Positions 1-7,953 are shown, counted from the first letter of the stretch. The stretch is 17,423 nucleotides of DNA from RGIG5612 sp045627365 (GCA_045627365.1 JAZQNN010000034.1:1-17423); one strand, 5' to 3'. Notes: a model not told the origin generated them from the sequence alone. Numbers and translations: made by a program.

Positions 1-1170
1 TATCAGAAAGTGCCATATGAAGCGCAGACAAAGCTTAAGGCGGATATGATAAACGGCATGCTGAAAGAGGTATATCCGGAATTCGAATTTGAAGGAATAG
101 TTCCAAGTCCCGTAAGCCTGGCATACCGTAATAAAATGGAATTTTCTTTCGGCGATGAATCGAAGGGCGGAGTATTTGCACTTGGGCTTCACAGAAAAAA
201 CAGTTTCCATGACATAATTAACGTTACGGATTGTGAAATAGTCCATGAAGATTTCAATATAATCCGTAATCTGGTCAGGAATTATTTTAATGATCTGTAT
301 ATACGCGGAGAGATTGACTTTTATAACCAATATTCACACAAAGGATACTTAAGGCACCTTCTGATAAGAAGGAGCATAAAAAAAGGCGAAATACTGGTTG
401 CCATTGTTACGGCCGGTGATGAATGTGAGTCTGTGTGCGAGCCTTCCAAAAGGCCATACATTCTGGAACAGATGACAAAAATGCTTCTTTCGGCTCCTGT
501 TCAGGGAAAGATATCCGGGATTGCGCATGTTAAAAACGATGCCATGTCGGATATAGTCAGAAATGACGGCATAGAAATGCTTTTCGGACAGGATTACATT
601 ATGGAAAATGTTCTCGGACTTGATTTCAAAATTTCCATTTTTTCTTTTTTCCAGACAAATACCCTGGGATGTGAAAAACTTTATGAAAAAGCCCGTGAAT
701 ATGCTGCCTGCGACGGATGCAAAGTAATATATGACCTTTACAGCGGGACAGGTACCATTTCACAGCTTATGAGCCCCGCCGCCGATGAAGTCATCGGCGT
801 GGAAATCGTTGAGGAGGCTGTTGCATCGGCAAAGGAAAATGCCAAGCTTAACGGAATTGAAAACGTACAATTTATAGCCGGTGATGTAATGAAAGTGCTT
901 TGCGGAGAAATAGGAGAAGAGCTTCCTAAGCCGGATATGATCATTCTGGATCCCCCCAGGGAAGGAATCCATCCTAAGGCACTCGGCAGAATCCTGGGCT
1001 ACGGAGTTGAAAAAATAGTTTATATAAGCTGCAAGCCGACCTCCCTTATCAATGACCTTAGGGCCTTTAAGACGGCCGGATACAAGCTTGTCAAAGCTTC
1101 ATGTGTGGATATGTTCCCTCATACCGTACATGTGGAGACGGTAGTCTTGATGTCAAGAGTCAGAAAATAA
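1..1170 (+). CDS. rlmD: 23S rRNA (uracil-5-)-methyltransferase, RlmD/RlmCD type (5' end outside window)
   Basis: This is a TrmA/RumA-family enzyme that methylates C5 of uracil in 23S rRNA using S-adenosylmethionine. The frame is open from base 1 (YQKVPYEAQ), the segment that follows the Fe-S cysteine motif in relatives, so the N-terminal TRAM and cluster-binding parts lie to the left. The GTG at base 10 is unlikely to be the true start. Visible motifs are FFQTNT (about 652-669), the SAM-binding loop DLYSGTG (733-753), DPPREG (949-966), the nucleophile cysteine in YISCKP (Cys codon 1030-1032), and the general-base glutamate in HTVHVETV (codon 1135-1137). The last 389 codons before the stop are intact. 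In Gram-positives this family often modifies U747 and U1939 (RlmCD). The family is certain; which uridine is modified cannot be read here. A terminator follows directly, so it is not co-transcribed with the next gene. Confidence 0.93.
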   Translation, partial: YQKVPYEAQTKLKADMINGMLKEVYPEFEFEGIVPSPVSLAYRNKMEFSFGDESKGGVFALGLHRKNSFHDIINVTDCEIVHEDFNIIRNLVRNYFNDLYIRGEIDFYNQYSHKGYLRHLLIRRSIKKGEILVAIVTAGDECESVCEPSKRPYILEQMTKMLLSAPVQGKISGIAHVKNDAMSDIVRNDGIEMLFGQDYIMENVLGLDFKISIFSFFQTNTLGCEKLYEKAREYAACDGCKVIYDLYSGTGTISQLMSPAADEVIGVEIVEEAVASAKENAKLNGIENVQFIAGDVMKVLCGEIGEELPKPDMIILDPPREGIHPKALGRILGYGVEKIVYISCKPTSLINDLRAFKTAGYKLVKASCVDMFPHTVHVETVVLMSRVRK

Positions 1171-1197
1171 AGAGCGTGAAAACGCCTTGAAAATCGA

Positions 1198-1251
1198 AGG
1201 GTTTCAGCAAATCTGCCTGTTCCGGGCGGTAAGCTGAAACCCTCTTTTTTT
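1198..1251 (+). terminator. Rho-independent terminator of the rRNA methyltransferase gene
   Basis: An 11-bp perfect stem (AGGGTTTCAGC at 1198-1208 with GCTGAAACCCT at 1233-1243) is followed by a T-tract at 1245-1251. The 24-base loop contains a short extra GCC/GGC pairing. It starts 28 bases after the stop codon and separates the methyltransferase gene from the accessory region downstream. Confidence 0.9.
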
Positions 1252-1274
1252 ATATTCTGACAACATTTCTGTAG

Positions 1275-1352
1275 TCTGTCGACGAGGTATAGTCGTGGCG
1301 ACAGAATAGATAACAGGGTGTCGAGGCGACAGATTAGGCTGCGTCTTTTTTT
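1275..1352 (+). repeat. Nested palindromes in two related copies, ending in a T-tract
   Basis: TCTGTCGACGA (1275-1285) pairs with TCGT plus CGACAGA (1293-1296 and 1299-1305), giving an 11-bp stem with a 2-base bulge. A second, collapsed copy follows: TGTCG (1319-1323) and CGACA (1327-1331) around a 3-base loop. Both copies end in a similar CGACAGA-A/T-TAG sequence, so copy 2 resembles copy 1 with its centre deleted. A seven-T run lies at 1346-1352, but no stem abuts it, so a terminator is not well supported. The block could be a degenerate palindromic repeat element (REP- or MITE-like), a structured leader or a small RNA. The sequence shows structure, not function. I saw no further copy in this window. 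Confidence 0.5.
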
Positions 1353-1361
1353 GCATTTGCG

Positions 1362-1377
1362 GAATGATTACTCATTC
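1362..1377. promoter_or_regulatory. Palindrome next to the -35 box, candidate operator
   Basis: GAATGA (1362-1367) and TCATTC (1372-1377) form a perfect 6-bp inverted repeat with a 4-base centre. It ends 5 bases before the -35 box of the promoter upstream of the XRE gene. Small XRE repressors bind such dyads, often autogenously. That this is the operator is inference from position and symmetry only. Confidence 0.35.
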
Positions 1378-1382
1378 TGTCA

Positions 1383-1411
1383 TTGAAAAACCCACATATT
1401 GGCGTTATAAT
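1383..1411 (+). promoter_or_regulatory. Sigma-A type promoter for the XRE gene and possibly the envelope gene set
   Basis: The -35 box is TTGAAA (1383-1388) and the -10 box a perfect TATAAT (1406-1411), separated by exactly 17 bases. A second TATAAT sits at 1413-1418 but is poorly spaced from the -35. Transcription would start near 1418, giving a leader of roughly 40 bases before the XRE start at 1460. This is the best promoter match in the window. No comparable promoter was found between it and the surface protein gene. Confidence 0.75.
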
Positions 1412-1459
1412 TTATAATTACCATAAGTCTATCAACGCGGATTCGATAGGAGATCAATC

Positions 1460-1753
1460 ATGACATTGGATGAGCGCAAAATATATACTGAAAAATTAGC
1501 AGAAAAACTTCCTACTTTAAGGAAAGAACTCGGTGTGTCACAGCAGGCTCTTGCAGATAAGGCCGGATTAAGCCGAAGTACAATTACGAAAGTAGAGGGC
1601 AAGCGGCAGACACTTACCTGGAGCACTTTCCTTGCGCTTTTCCTTATATTCAAGGGAAATTCTGAAACAGCAAAACTGCTGAAAACTTTTGAAATAGATA
1701 CGGACGATGTTAATGTCTTTCTGTCCGGCAACAACGTGGAGGGACTGCAATGA
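1460..1753 (+). CDS. Small XRE-family helix-turn-helix transcriptional regulator
   Basis: This is a 97-residue DNA-binding protein, probably a repressor. Residues about 16-67 form a Cro/CI-type helix-turn-helix: LRKELGVSQQALADKAGLS followed by RSTITKVEGKRQ, the usual scaffold and recognition helices. A short C-terminal tail of about 30 residues has no recognisable effector domain. The start is supported by AGGAG at 1448-1452, 7 bases before the ATG, and by a near-consensus promoter about 50 bases upstream. The stop overlaps an ATG (1750-1752) in an ATGA arrangement, so a translationally coupled partner once followed. What follows now is a short broken frame and a kinase remnant. A palindrome by the -35 box could be its operator. 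Its target and signal are unknown; control of the downstream surface genes is inference from position. Confidence 0.85.
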   Translation: MTLDERKIYTEKLAEKLPTLRKELGVSQQALADKAGLSRSTITKVEGKRQTLTWSTFLALFLIFKGNSETAKLLKTFEIDTDDVNVFLSGNNVEGLQ

Positions 1754-2128
1754 GAAATACGAAACTGATAGAACCCGGAAAGTGCCATCCACCCGGATGA
1801 TCTGCCGAAATTGCTTGAGTATGTTGCAGATCTTGAGTCAAAGCATCCGGAAGGCATGGAATACGATGTCGAGACGATGAGGCAGAAAGGACCGAAGTAT
1901 TTCGACTGCATTCTTATGGATATCCAGATGCCTTACATGAATGGCTATGAAGCGACCAAAGCGATCAGAGGCATGTATCCGGATGACAACATCCCGATCA
2001 TTGCCCTGTCAGCTAACGCTTTTGAAGAGGACCGGATGAAATCTTTAGAGGCCGGTATGAATGCACATATTGCGAAACCAATCGTTGTCGGGGAACTGTT
2101 CAAGGTTCTTTCGACGTTTATCAGCTAA
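1750..2128 (+). pseudogene. Remnant of a hybrid sensor kinase (broken N-terminus, end of receiver domain)
   Basis: An ATG at 1750 overlaps the XRE stop and opens a frame of only 16 codons (stop 1798-1800). In another frame, open from 1772 after a stop at 1769-1771, the text reads IHPDDLPKLLEYV, which resembles the HPDD segment of PAS sensor domains. About 25 residues later comes the second half of a receiver domain: DCILMDIQMPYMNGYEATKAIR with the phospho-acceptor Asp, ALSANAF with the conserved Ser, and AKPI with the conserved Lys. The first strand and its acidic pair, needed for Mg2+ binding, are missing, as are the dimerisation and ATPase domains. The best reading is a hybrid histidine kinase gene reduced by a large internal deletion plus a frameshift. 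The longest open part could start at TTG 1811 but has no ribosome binding site. The receiver identity is firm; the PAS identity is tentative. Confidence 0.75.
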
Positions 2129-2144
2129 AAAGGACGTGCAGCAG

Positions 2145-5100
2145 ATGAAGATGAAAAAGAAGTTATGTTTAGTTTTAGCACTTGTTCTGGCACTTTGTAT
2201 AGTGCCCTGGAACTTTGAGACGTTCGGCGCCGGAAACATCCACATCAGCAGTAACGCGGATTTTGACAATGCAAAAGCCGCCGGCAAACTGAATGGCTCG
2301 ACCGTTGTACTTGACAAAGACATCGCATTTACTAAAGAATACGAATTCAACAACAATATCAGTTTCACCATTGACCTGAACGGACATTCTTTACTGGCCG
2401 CAGGTAATGGCGGTGATTGTTTTATAACCCTCAAGGATAACGCATCGCTTACCATCACAGATAATTCCGCAAATGCCGACGGCTACATCCAGTCAACAGG
2501 CGGCCGCCACGAAGGACTGTTTCAGCTTTACCACAAATCCAAGCTGACATTGGAGGACGGCGAGCTTCGCGGAAATGACGATGACGACTGCGGACTTATT
2601 TTTGTAGATGACGGAACGTTTGTTATGAACGGCGGCTCTTTGACAAATAACGTCTATGACAGTTACGGATCAGCTGTATGTATCGACGAGGGCAGTTTCT
2701 ATATGTACGGCGGCGAGATATACGGCAATAAAGGCGATGACGACGGCACCATATATTTTGACGGAAGCACGAGTTCAACGTTCTTGATGGCCGGCGGCGA
2801 GATTCACGATAATGAAGCCGCATACGGCGGTGCCATCTACTTCGATGACTGGAAAGGCACTATCTCCGGCGGCAAGATCTACAACAACACCGCTCGTATG
2901 GGCGGCGGCATATATATCGACTCAACATGTGACGGCCTTGAACTGTCAGGAGATCTTGAAATAACAGGAAACAAAGCGACCTATTATACCGCAGGCGGAC
3001 ATGACACAGTCGCAGGCGGCGGTGTTCATTTCGAGATAATGGATCTGTTCTGCGACTATGCTGTAACTTTCGGCGGAAGCGTAAAAATCTACGGCAACGA
3101 TCCAACTGACTGCTATGTCATTAACGATTATGAAACGGTGAAGTTCAAGAGCGATCTGGACACGTCACCTATGAACCACGCATGGATCGGTATGGCCGGA
3201 AACTGGAGTCCTGTTCATAGGAATCTGGAAGTCAAACCGGGCAACCGTGACTATACCGTATGCTTCTTCGGACGTGAAGTACCGCATGCTGCTTATGAGA
3301 TCGTTATACACAGCTATGACAATGGAACTCCGGTCTTCATGGTTGCGACGCTTGATAACATTATGGACATCAATGGCATGACATCGATGGATTTCAATGA
3401 AAATGGTATGCGTGACAACAACGGAAAAATGCTTATCGTGGGCGAGGATTATACGTACACCTTCGATGATCTGATGCTCGTGTATACGGTAAATTCCGAG
3501 AAGGGTCTGATTATCGACGATATGACGCATCTTCTGTCCACGGACAGAGAAGCTTTTGTGGACGCAACTATCGTCAGACACGACATAGAAATGAGCGAGG
3601 ACGCAACAACTCACACCCTCGTATACCTGTGCAGAAATGAACTGACCAGGAATAAAAACAAGTACTACAGGGACGTTTATTACACTGTGATCCTGAACAT
3701 TGCCAACCATACGGTAGATTTCGATATGGGCGGTCATGGAACACAGATAAAGAGTCAGAAAGTCGAAGACGACACCCGTGCATTTCAGCCCGAAGATCCT
3801 GAAGAGGACGGTCTGATGTTCAAGGGATGGTATGCCGACAGTGACTATCAGACACCTTTCAACTTTAATGATCCGATCACACAGGATACGACTGTATATG
3901 CAAGATGGGGGTCAGAGACGGATCCGGATGTATGCGAAGTACACTTCGACATGGGTGGACACGGAACACAGGTTCCATATCAGAACGTCTCCTGGGGAGA
4001 GAAAGCGACCGAGCCTGAAGATCCTTCCGAGACCGGATGGATATTCGGCGGATGGTACACTGACGATACATTTGAGACCACATTCGATTTTACCGAGCCG
4101 ATCACAGCAGATGTGACAGTTTATGCAAAATGGACCAAGGCCGAGCCTGAAGTAACCTACACGGTAAGCTTCGACATGGGAGGACACGGTGAGCAGATCG
4201 GTTACCAGGTAGTCAAATCAGGCAATAAAGCTGCTGAGCCGGAAGAACCGGCAGAGGAAGGCTGGGTGTTCATTGACTGGTACAAAGATGCGGAATTCAG
4301 GCATGAATTTGACTTCGATTTTGAGATAACCGCGGACACAGTTATATACGCTAAGTGGAAAGCGAATAAGGAAGAGCCGCTGATCGTTACACATACACTG
4401 ACATTTGAGATGAACGGGCACGGCAATCAGGTGCCATATCAGACGCTTGGAGAATACGATGTGACAGTAAAACCGGAAGAGCCGGACGGCGGCGAATGGG
4501 ATTTTGACGACTGGTATACAGATGACAGCTTCGAGACTCCATTCATCTTCGGAAACACCATTTCCGAAGATACCACAGTATACGCACAGTGGGCTCAGCT
4601 CGCACCGCCTCCGATTGCGGAGCCGATCACAGTTAATTTTGATATGAACGGCCACGGCGAGCAGGTACCTTATCAGGCTATCGCCAAGTATTCGTTCGTT
4701 ACAGAACCGGAAGATCCTGAAGAGGACGGCTGGATATTCGGCGGCTGGTACAAGGAAAAGACAACGGAAAATGAATTTGATTTCGACCTGACAGTAGATG
4801 ACAATACGACCATTTACGCAAAGTGGACAGCTAAGCCATATGACGTGACCTTTGACCTTAACTACGAAGGTGCGCCGGCACCGGAGGTTAAGAAGCAGAC
4901 CAACGGCAAGAAATACGATCTGCCGGAAGATCCTGTAAGAGCAGGATACATCTTTGACGGCTGGTTCACCGACGAAGATCCGGGCATTCACGTAACCAAA
5001 GACACGATAGTCGCACTTACGGAAGACGAGACACTTTACGCTCACTGGACGGCGAAGAAGGCGCCTGAATTCATACCGCCTGAGCCGAGAGAAGACTTAA

Positions 5101-5708
5101 GCTATACAGGCGAAGAGCTGATTCTGGCACTTCGTGGAAGAACAAGTGACGGCACGCTTAAATACGTGGTAGATGAATCATCATCCGACCCGAAGGATGG
5201 CTGGAATGACACCATAGATAGGAAAACAGACGCCGGAATATACTACGTTCACTACTTTGTAGAGGGTGACGAGGAACATTTAGACAGCGAGGTTGAAACC
5301 TTCACGGTAACCATCGCCAAGGGTAGCTGGAGATTCGATCAGCCTGAGGCAAATGAACTTACCTTTACAGGCGAAGCTCAGGAGCTGGTAAGCGCCGGTA
5401 ATGTTCCCGGCGGTGTTATGCAGTACAGCTTAAATGAAGACGGACCATTCACCACGGACATCCCTAAGGGAACTGAAGCGGGCGAATATTCCGTATACTT
5501 CATGATCGAAGGAGATAAGAACCATACAGAATATACAGGCGAGGATCCGATAGTTGTAACGATCAACGAGAAGCCGGAGGATCCGGACGACCCTGACACA
5601 CCACAGACAGGCGACAGGAATCATCTGATCCTTTACGGTATTATCGCCGTTATCGCATTGGCAGGCGCAGGCGTTACGATCGCGCTGATCAGTAAGAAAC
5701 GTAAGTAA
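2145..5708 (+). CDS. Large sortase-anchored surface protein with beta-helix, InlB-type repeats and Ig-like repeats
   Basis: This is a predicted 1187-residue, strongly acidic cell-wall protein. The start is ATG 2145, preceded by AAGGAC at 2130-2135; the frame is open further upstream, but only this start begins a signal peptide (residues 1-29, KMKKK then a hydrophobic core, likely cleaved after FGA). Residues about 30-330 carry short Gly/Asp-rich turns such as GGEIYGN, GGEIHDN and GGKIYNN, typical of a right-handed parallel beta-helix. Residues about 347-520 match nothing I recognise. Six Listeria-Bacteroides (Flg_new/InlB B-type) repeats follow at 522-588, 598-663, 672-738, 750-816, 828-894 and 899-968, most with FDMGGHG near the start and GW/DWY...YAKW at the end. 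Two Ig-like repeats lie at about 974-1060 and 1061-1143. The C-terminus has TPQTGD (1152-1157), a membrane segment and KKRK, a sortase sorting signal with Thr in place of the usual Leu. A role in adhesion is inferred from the architecture. The next gene begins 8 bases after the stop. Confidence 0.88.
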   Translation: MKMKKKLCLVLALVLALCIVPWNFETFGAGNIHISSNADFDNAKAAGKLNGSTVVLDKDIAFTKEYEFNNNISFTIDLNGHSLLAAGNGGDCFITLKDNASLTITDNSANADGYIQSTGGRHEGLFQLYHKSKLTLEDGELRGNDDDDCGLIFVDDGTFVMNGGSLTNNVYDSYGSAVCIDEGSFYMYGGEIYGNKGDDDGTIYFDGSTSSTFLMAGGEIHDNEAAYGGAIYFDDWKGTISGGKIYNNTARMGGGIYIDSTCDGLELSGDLEITGNKATYYTAGGHDTVAGGGVHFEIMDLFCDYAVTFGGSVKIYGNDPTDCYVINDYETVKFKSDLDTSPMNHAWIGMAGNWSPVHRNLEVKPGNRDYTVCFFGREVPHAAYEIVIHSYDNGTPVFMVATLDNIMDINGMTSMDFNENGMRDNNGKMLIVGEDYTYTFDDLMLVYTVNSEKGLIIDDMTHLLSTDREAFVDATIVRHDIEMSEDATTHTLVYLCRNELTRNKNKYYRDVYYTVILNIANHTVDFDMGGHGTQIKSQKVEDDTRAFQPEDPEEDGLMFKGWYADSDYQTPFNFNDPITQDTTVYARWGSETDPDVCEVHFDMGGHGTQVPYQNVSWGEKATEPEDPSETGWIFGGWYTDDTFETTFDFTEPITADVTVYAKWTKAEPEVTYTVSFDMGGHGEQIGYQVVKSGNKAAEPEEPAEEGWVFIDWYKDAEFRHEFDFDFEITADTVIYAKWKANKEEPLIVTHTLTFEMNGHGNQVPYQTLGEYDVTVKPEEPDGGEWDFDDWYTDDSFETPFIFGNTISEDTTVYAQWAQLAPPPIAEPITVNFDMNGHGEQVPYQAIAKYSFVTEPEDPEEDGWIFGGWYKEKTTENEFDFDLTVDDNTTIYAKWTAKPYDVTFDLNYEGAPAPEVKKQTNGKKYDLPEDPVRAGYIFDGWFTDEDPGIHVTKDTIVALTEDETLYAHWTAKKAPEFIPPEPREDLSYTGEELILALRGRTSDGTLKYVVDESSSDPKDGWNDTIDRKTDAGIYYVHYFVEGDEEHLDSEVETFTVTIAKGSWRFDQPEANELTFTGEAQELVSAGNVPGGVMQYSLNEDGPFTTDIPKGTEAGEYSVYFMIEGDKNHTEYTGEDPIVVTINEKPEDPDDPDTPQTGDRNHLILYGIIAVIALAGAGVTIALISKKRK
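3708..5048 (+). repeat. Six tandem InlB B-type (Listeria-Bacteroides) repeats within the surface protein gene
   Basis: Units lie at 3708-3908, 3936-4133, 4158-4358, 4392-4592, 4626-4826 and 4839-5048, with a period of roughly 210-235 bases. Units 1-5 share the (M)GGHG or (M)NGHG motif; unit 6 is more divergent, with FDLNYEG and an extended tail. Units 1 and 5 share an identical 20-base stretch (3792-3811 and 4710-4729), and units 2 and 5 share a nearly identical WIFGGWY-coding segment. Local identity of this kind favours recombination between units and copy-number change. Confidence 0.85.
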
Positions 5709-5716
5709 GACGGGCC

Positions 5717-7045
5717 ATGAGTGAAACTTGTGACAACATAAACGTATGCTTAATAAATGACTCCTTTCCACCGGAGGTTGACGGTGTGGCCAACGCTGTT
5801 GTGAACTATGCGCGTTTGATCAATGAGAAATACGGAAGCGCGCAGGTAGCCGCTCCGAAACACCCGGATGCAGATGATACGCAGTTGGATTTTCCTGTCA
5901 TCAGATACCCGAGCATAGACATGACCAGGCAGGTGGGGTATACGGCCGGATTTCCTTTCTCCGCGCCGACTGTGGCAGAGCTTCAGAAATACAGTCCTGA
6001 GATAATACACACCCACAGCCCGCTGTCGGCAACGATGCTCGCGAGGATCTTAAGAGACCGAATGGATATTCCGGTCATCTTCACATATCACACAAGATTT
6101 GATATCGAGATAGCCCATATGTTCAAAGGCCGTTTCATACAGAACGAGGCGGCCAGGGCTCTCGTCGAGAATATCTCCGCATGCAACGAGGTGTGGACTG
6201 TAAGCCGCGGTGCCGGCGAAAACTTAAGAAACTTAGGATATCAGGGCAAATACACTGTTATGCCTAACGGCGTCGATTTCCCGCGCGGCAGGGTACCGGA
6301 CGAACTGATAAAGGAAGTGACGGCAGGATATGACCTGCCTGAAGGGATCCCTGTTTTTCTGTATATCGGGAGGCTGATGTGGTACAAAGGAATCCGCATA
6401 ATTCTTGACGCTCTTCAGATATTCAAGGCCAAAGGAAGCGACTTCAGAATGGTATTTGTCGGCGGAGGTCTGGACAAGGACGATATCGCCGCCTACACAG
6501 AAGGCCTGGGCCTGAATGACAAGGTATTCTTCGCTCCGGCGCTTCAGGACAGAGAGCAGATAAGGGCGTGGTATTGCAGGGCGGACCTGTTTTTGTTCCC
6601 GTCGACATTTGATACCAACGGGCTGGTAGTCCGTGAAGCGGCGGCTTGCTCGCTCGCAAGCGTGCTTATCAAGGGCAGCTGCGCCGCAGAGGACGTAACA
6701 GACGGTGTGGACGGTTTCCTTATTGACGAGAATGCAGAGGCAATGGAAGCACTGCTTGAAGTGCTCAGCAAGGATATGTCAGCAGCAAAGCGAGCAGGCA
6801 TGGTGGCACTTGAAAGGCTCTATCTGTCGTGGGATGACTCTGTAGCTACAGCGGTCGAAGCTTACAGGGACGTTATCGACGATTTCAAGAGAGGACTGTA
6901 TCAGAGAGGAACAACGCTGAGCGACGAGATATTCCACAGCCTTGCCAATACTATCGGCATGTTCAACAACGCTAAACTGAAAAGGCAGTTGTTCTTCAAT
7001 GATTTGAAAAACGGTCTCACAGGCGGACCGGACAGATTTTTATAG
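5717..7045 (+). CDS. GT4-family glycosyltransferase, resembling diacylglycerol glycosyltransferases
   Basis: This 442-residue GT-B fold enzyme probably transfers a sugar from a nucleotide sugar to a lipid or other envelope acceptor. The N-terminal half has INVCLINDSFPPEVDGVAN (acceptor side, residues about 8-26), IHTHSPLS and TYHTRFD, as in glycolipid synthases of Gram-positives. The C-terminal half has GRLMWYKG, the donor-binding start, and FPSTFDTNGLVVREAA, where the usual E-x7-E pair is D299-x7-E307. A helical tail of about 50 residues (390-442), ending in a basic segment (KLKRQLFF), could contact the membrane. The start ATG lies 8 bases after the surface protein stop with only a weak GACGGG-like ribosome binding site, suggesting translational coupling. 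Candidate products are glycolipid anchors for lipoteichoic acid-like polymers. Family confidence is high; the acceptor is not determined. Confidence 0.85.
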   Translation: MSETCDNINVCLINDSFPPEVDGVANAVVNYARLINEKYGSAQVAAPKHPDADDTQLDFPVIRYPSIDMTRQVGYTAGFPFSAPTVAELQKYSPEIIHTHSPLSATMLARILRDRMDIPVIFTYHTRFDIEIAHMFKGRFIQNEAARALVENISACNEVWTVSRGAGENLRNLGYQGKYTVMPNGVDFPRGRVPDELIKEVTAGYDLPEGIPVFLYIGRLMWYKGIRIILDALQIFKAKGSDFRMVFVGGGLDKDDIAAYTEGLGLNDKVFFAPALQDREQIRAWYCRADLFLFPSTFDTNGLVVREAAACSLASVLIKGSCAAEDVTDGVDGFLIDENAEAMEALLEVLSKDMSAAKRAGMVALERLYLSWDDSVATAVEAYRDVIDDFKRGLYQRGTTLSDEIFHSLANTIGMFNNAKLKRQLFFNDLKNGLTGGPDRFL

Positions 7046-7083
7046 AGTCAGAACAGCCTGAATAAGTAAAGAAGGTAGGAGTA

Positions 7084-7953
7084 TTGGACCTTTCAAAAAT
7101 TATTTACTCAGTCCCGCCGGATTGGTATGACGGGGTGTATGAAGACAAAAAAGAATGCCAAGACGCGGCAAGATCCTTTAGTCTGGTGCATGAGCAGCGA
7201 AAAGATGAATGTTGGCTGTTGATTCATGGCTACAGGGGTTATCCGGGAGAACTTGTAAGACCGGCGGTCGATCTTTTTGAAGCAGGGGCGGATGTGTTCG
7301 TGCCGAGGCTTCCGGGCCACGGAACCGGCGGCAAGGACTTTGAAAAGTCCAAAGGCGATGACTGGCTGAAACTGGCCGAGAATGCGCTTGAAAGCCTTAA
7401 AAAGGACTACCGCAGAGTGCATATTCTGGGCCATTCAATGGGCTCGTCTCTTGCTGCAATACTTGGCTGCGCAGATGAAAAAGTCGGCAAAGTCGTCCTC
7501 GTGTGCCCGAGCTTTGTGAACAGGCAGATGAATCTGCCGGCCAGGGTCATCCTGAAGATCTGCGCTCCTTTTACCTGCAAAGTCAGGTGCAAATGGCACG
7601 CAAGCTCGAAATATCACCTGCATTACGAGAACGCGCCGTGCGACGAGCAGTATCTGGGACACGAATACTTCAGATGGTTTTTCACGAGAAGGCTTTTCGA
7701 TTATTATAAGCTCAACAAACGTGCGCTGAAGGCAGTTACGGAGTCGGAGCATGAGCATTTGCTTATTGTGCCGGACAAGGACGAAGTTATCTCGAAACCG
7801 TCAGCCGAACTTTATGTCAGATCAGGCGGCAATGCCGGGAACGTGATATACATAGAAAATGGTACGCATTCGGTCTTCTATGACAAGGACCCGAATGCCG
7901 AGGAAGCGGCCGTTCAGGCAATATTGGAATTTGCGAAAGCAGGCGACAAATAA
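7084..7953 (+). CDS. Alpha/beta hydrolase, carboxylesterase / monoacylglycerol lipase-like
   Basis: This 289-residue serine hydrolase is probably cytoplasmic, since no signal peptide is seen. The oxyanion-hole region is LLIHGYRG (about residues 46-53). The nucleophile elbow is GHSMG with Ser118, the acid is most likely Asp233 in PDKDEVI, and the base is His262 in NGTHSVF, a complete triad in the order of Est30-type carboxylesterases and bacterial monoacylglycerol lipases. The lid region (about 140-200) has several cysteines and aromatics. No ATG is available; TTG 7084 is the only plausible start after the in-frame stop at 7063-7065. AAGG at 7072-7075 sits 8 bases ahead, and AGGAG at 7077-7081 is only 2 bases ahead. 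It lies 38 bases after the glycosyltransferase and 10 before the lipoprotein gene. Turnover of acylglycerols or glycolipids would fit the neighbours, but that is inference. Confidence 0.85.
   Translation: MDLSKIIYSVPPDWYDGVYEDKKECQDAARSFSLVHEQRKDECWLLIHGYRGYPGELVRPAVDLFEAGADVFVPRLPGHGTGGKDFEKSKGDDWLKLAENALESLKKDYRRVHILGHSMGSSLAAILGCADEKVGKVVLVCPSFVNRQMNLPARVILKICAPFTCKVRCKWHASSKYHLHYENAPCDEQYLGHEYFRWFFTRRLFDYYKLNKRALKAVTESEHEHLLIVPDKDEVISKPSAELYVRSGGNAGNVIYIENGTHSVFYDKDPNAEEAAVQAILEFAKAGDK

Noticed and set aside
1346..1352. Seven-T run as a second intrinsic terminator
   Set aside because: No stable stem directly precedes it; the nearest hairpin ends about 15 bases earlier.
2061..2144. Upstream extension of the surface protein frame to 2061
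   Set aside because: It would place 28 non-signal residues before the signal peptide and overlap the receiver remnant. The start at 2145 has a properly spaced ribosome binding site.
3165..3737. Minus-strand open frame of 190 codons inside the surface protein gene
   Set aside because: No recognisable domain or ribosome binding site, and it is fully opposite a coding region with clear protein-level structure.
4218..5045. Minus-strand open frame of 275 codons inside the surface protein gene
   Set aside because: It lies antisense to well-supported repeats, its product is low-complexity and Cys/Arg-rich, and it has no family motif. It is a shadow created by the codon use of the repeats.
3708..5048. 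CRISPR-like array, considered because of the regular spacing of repeats
   Set aside because: The repeats are about 200 bases long, coding, in frame and match a known protein repeat family.
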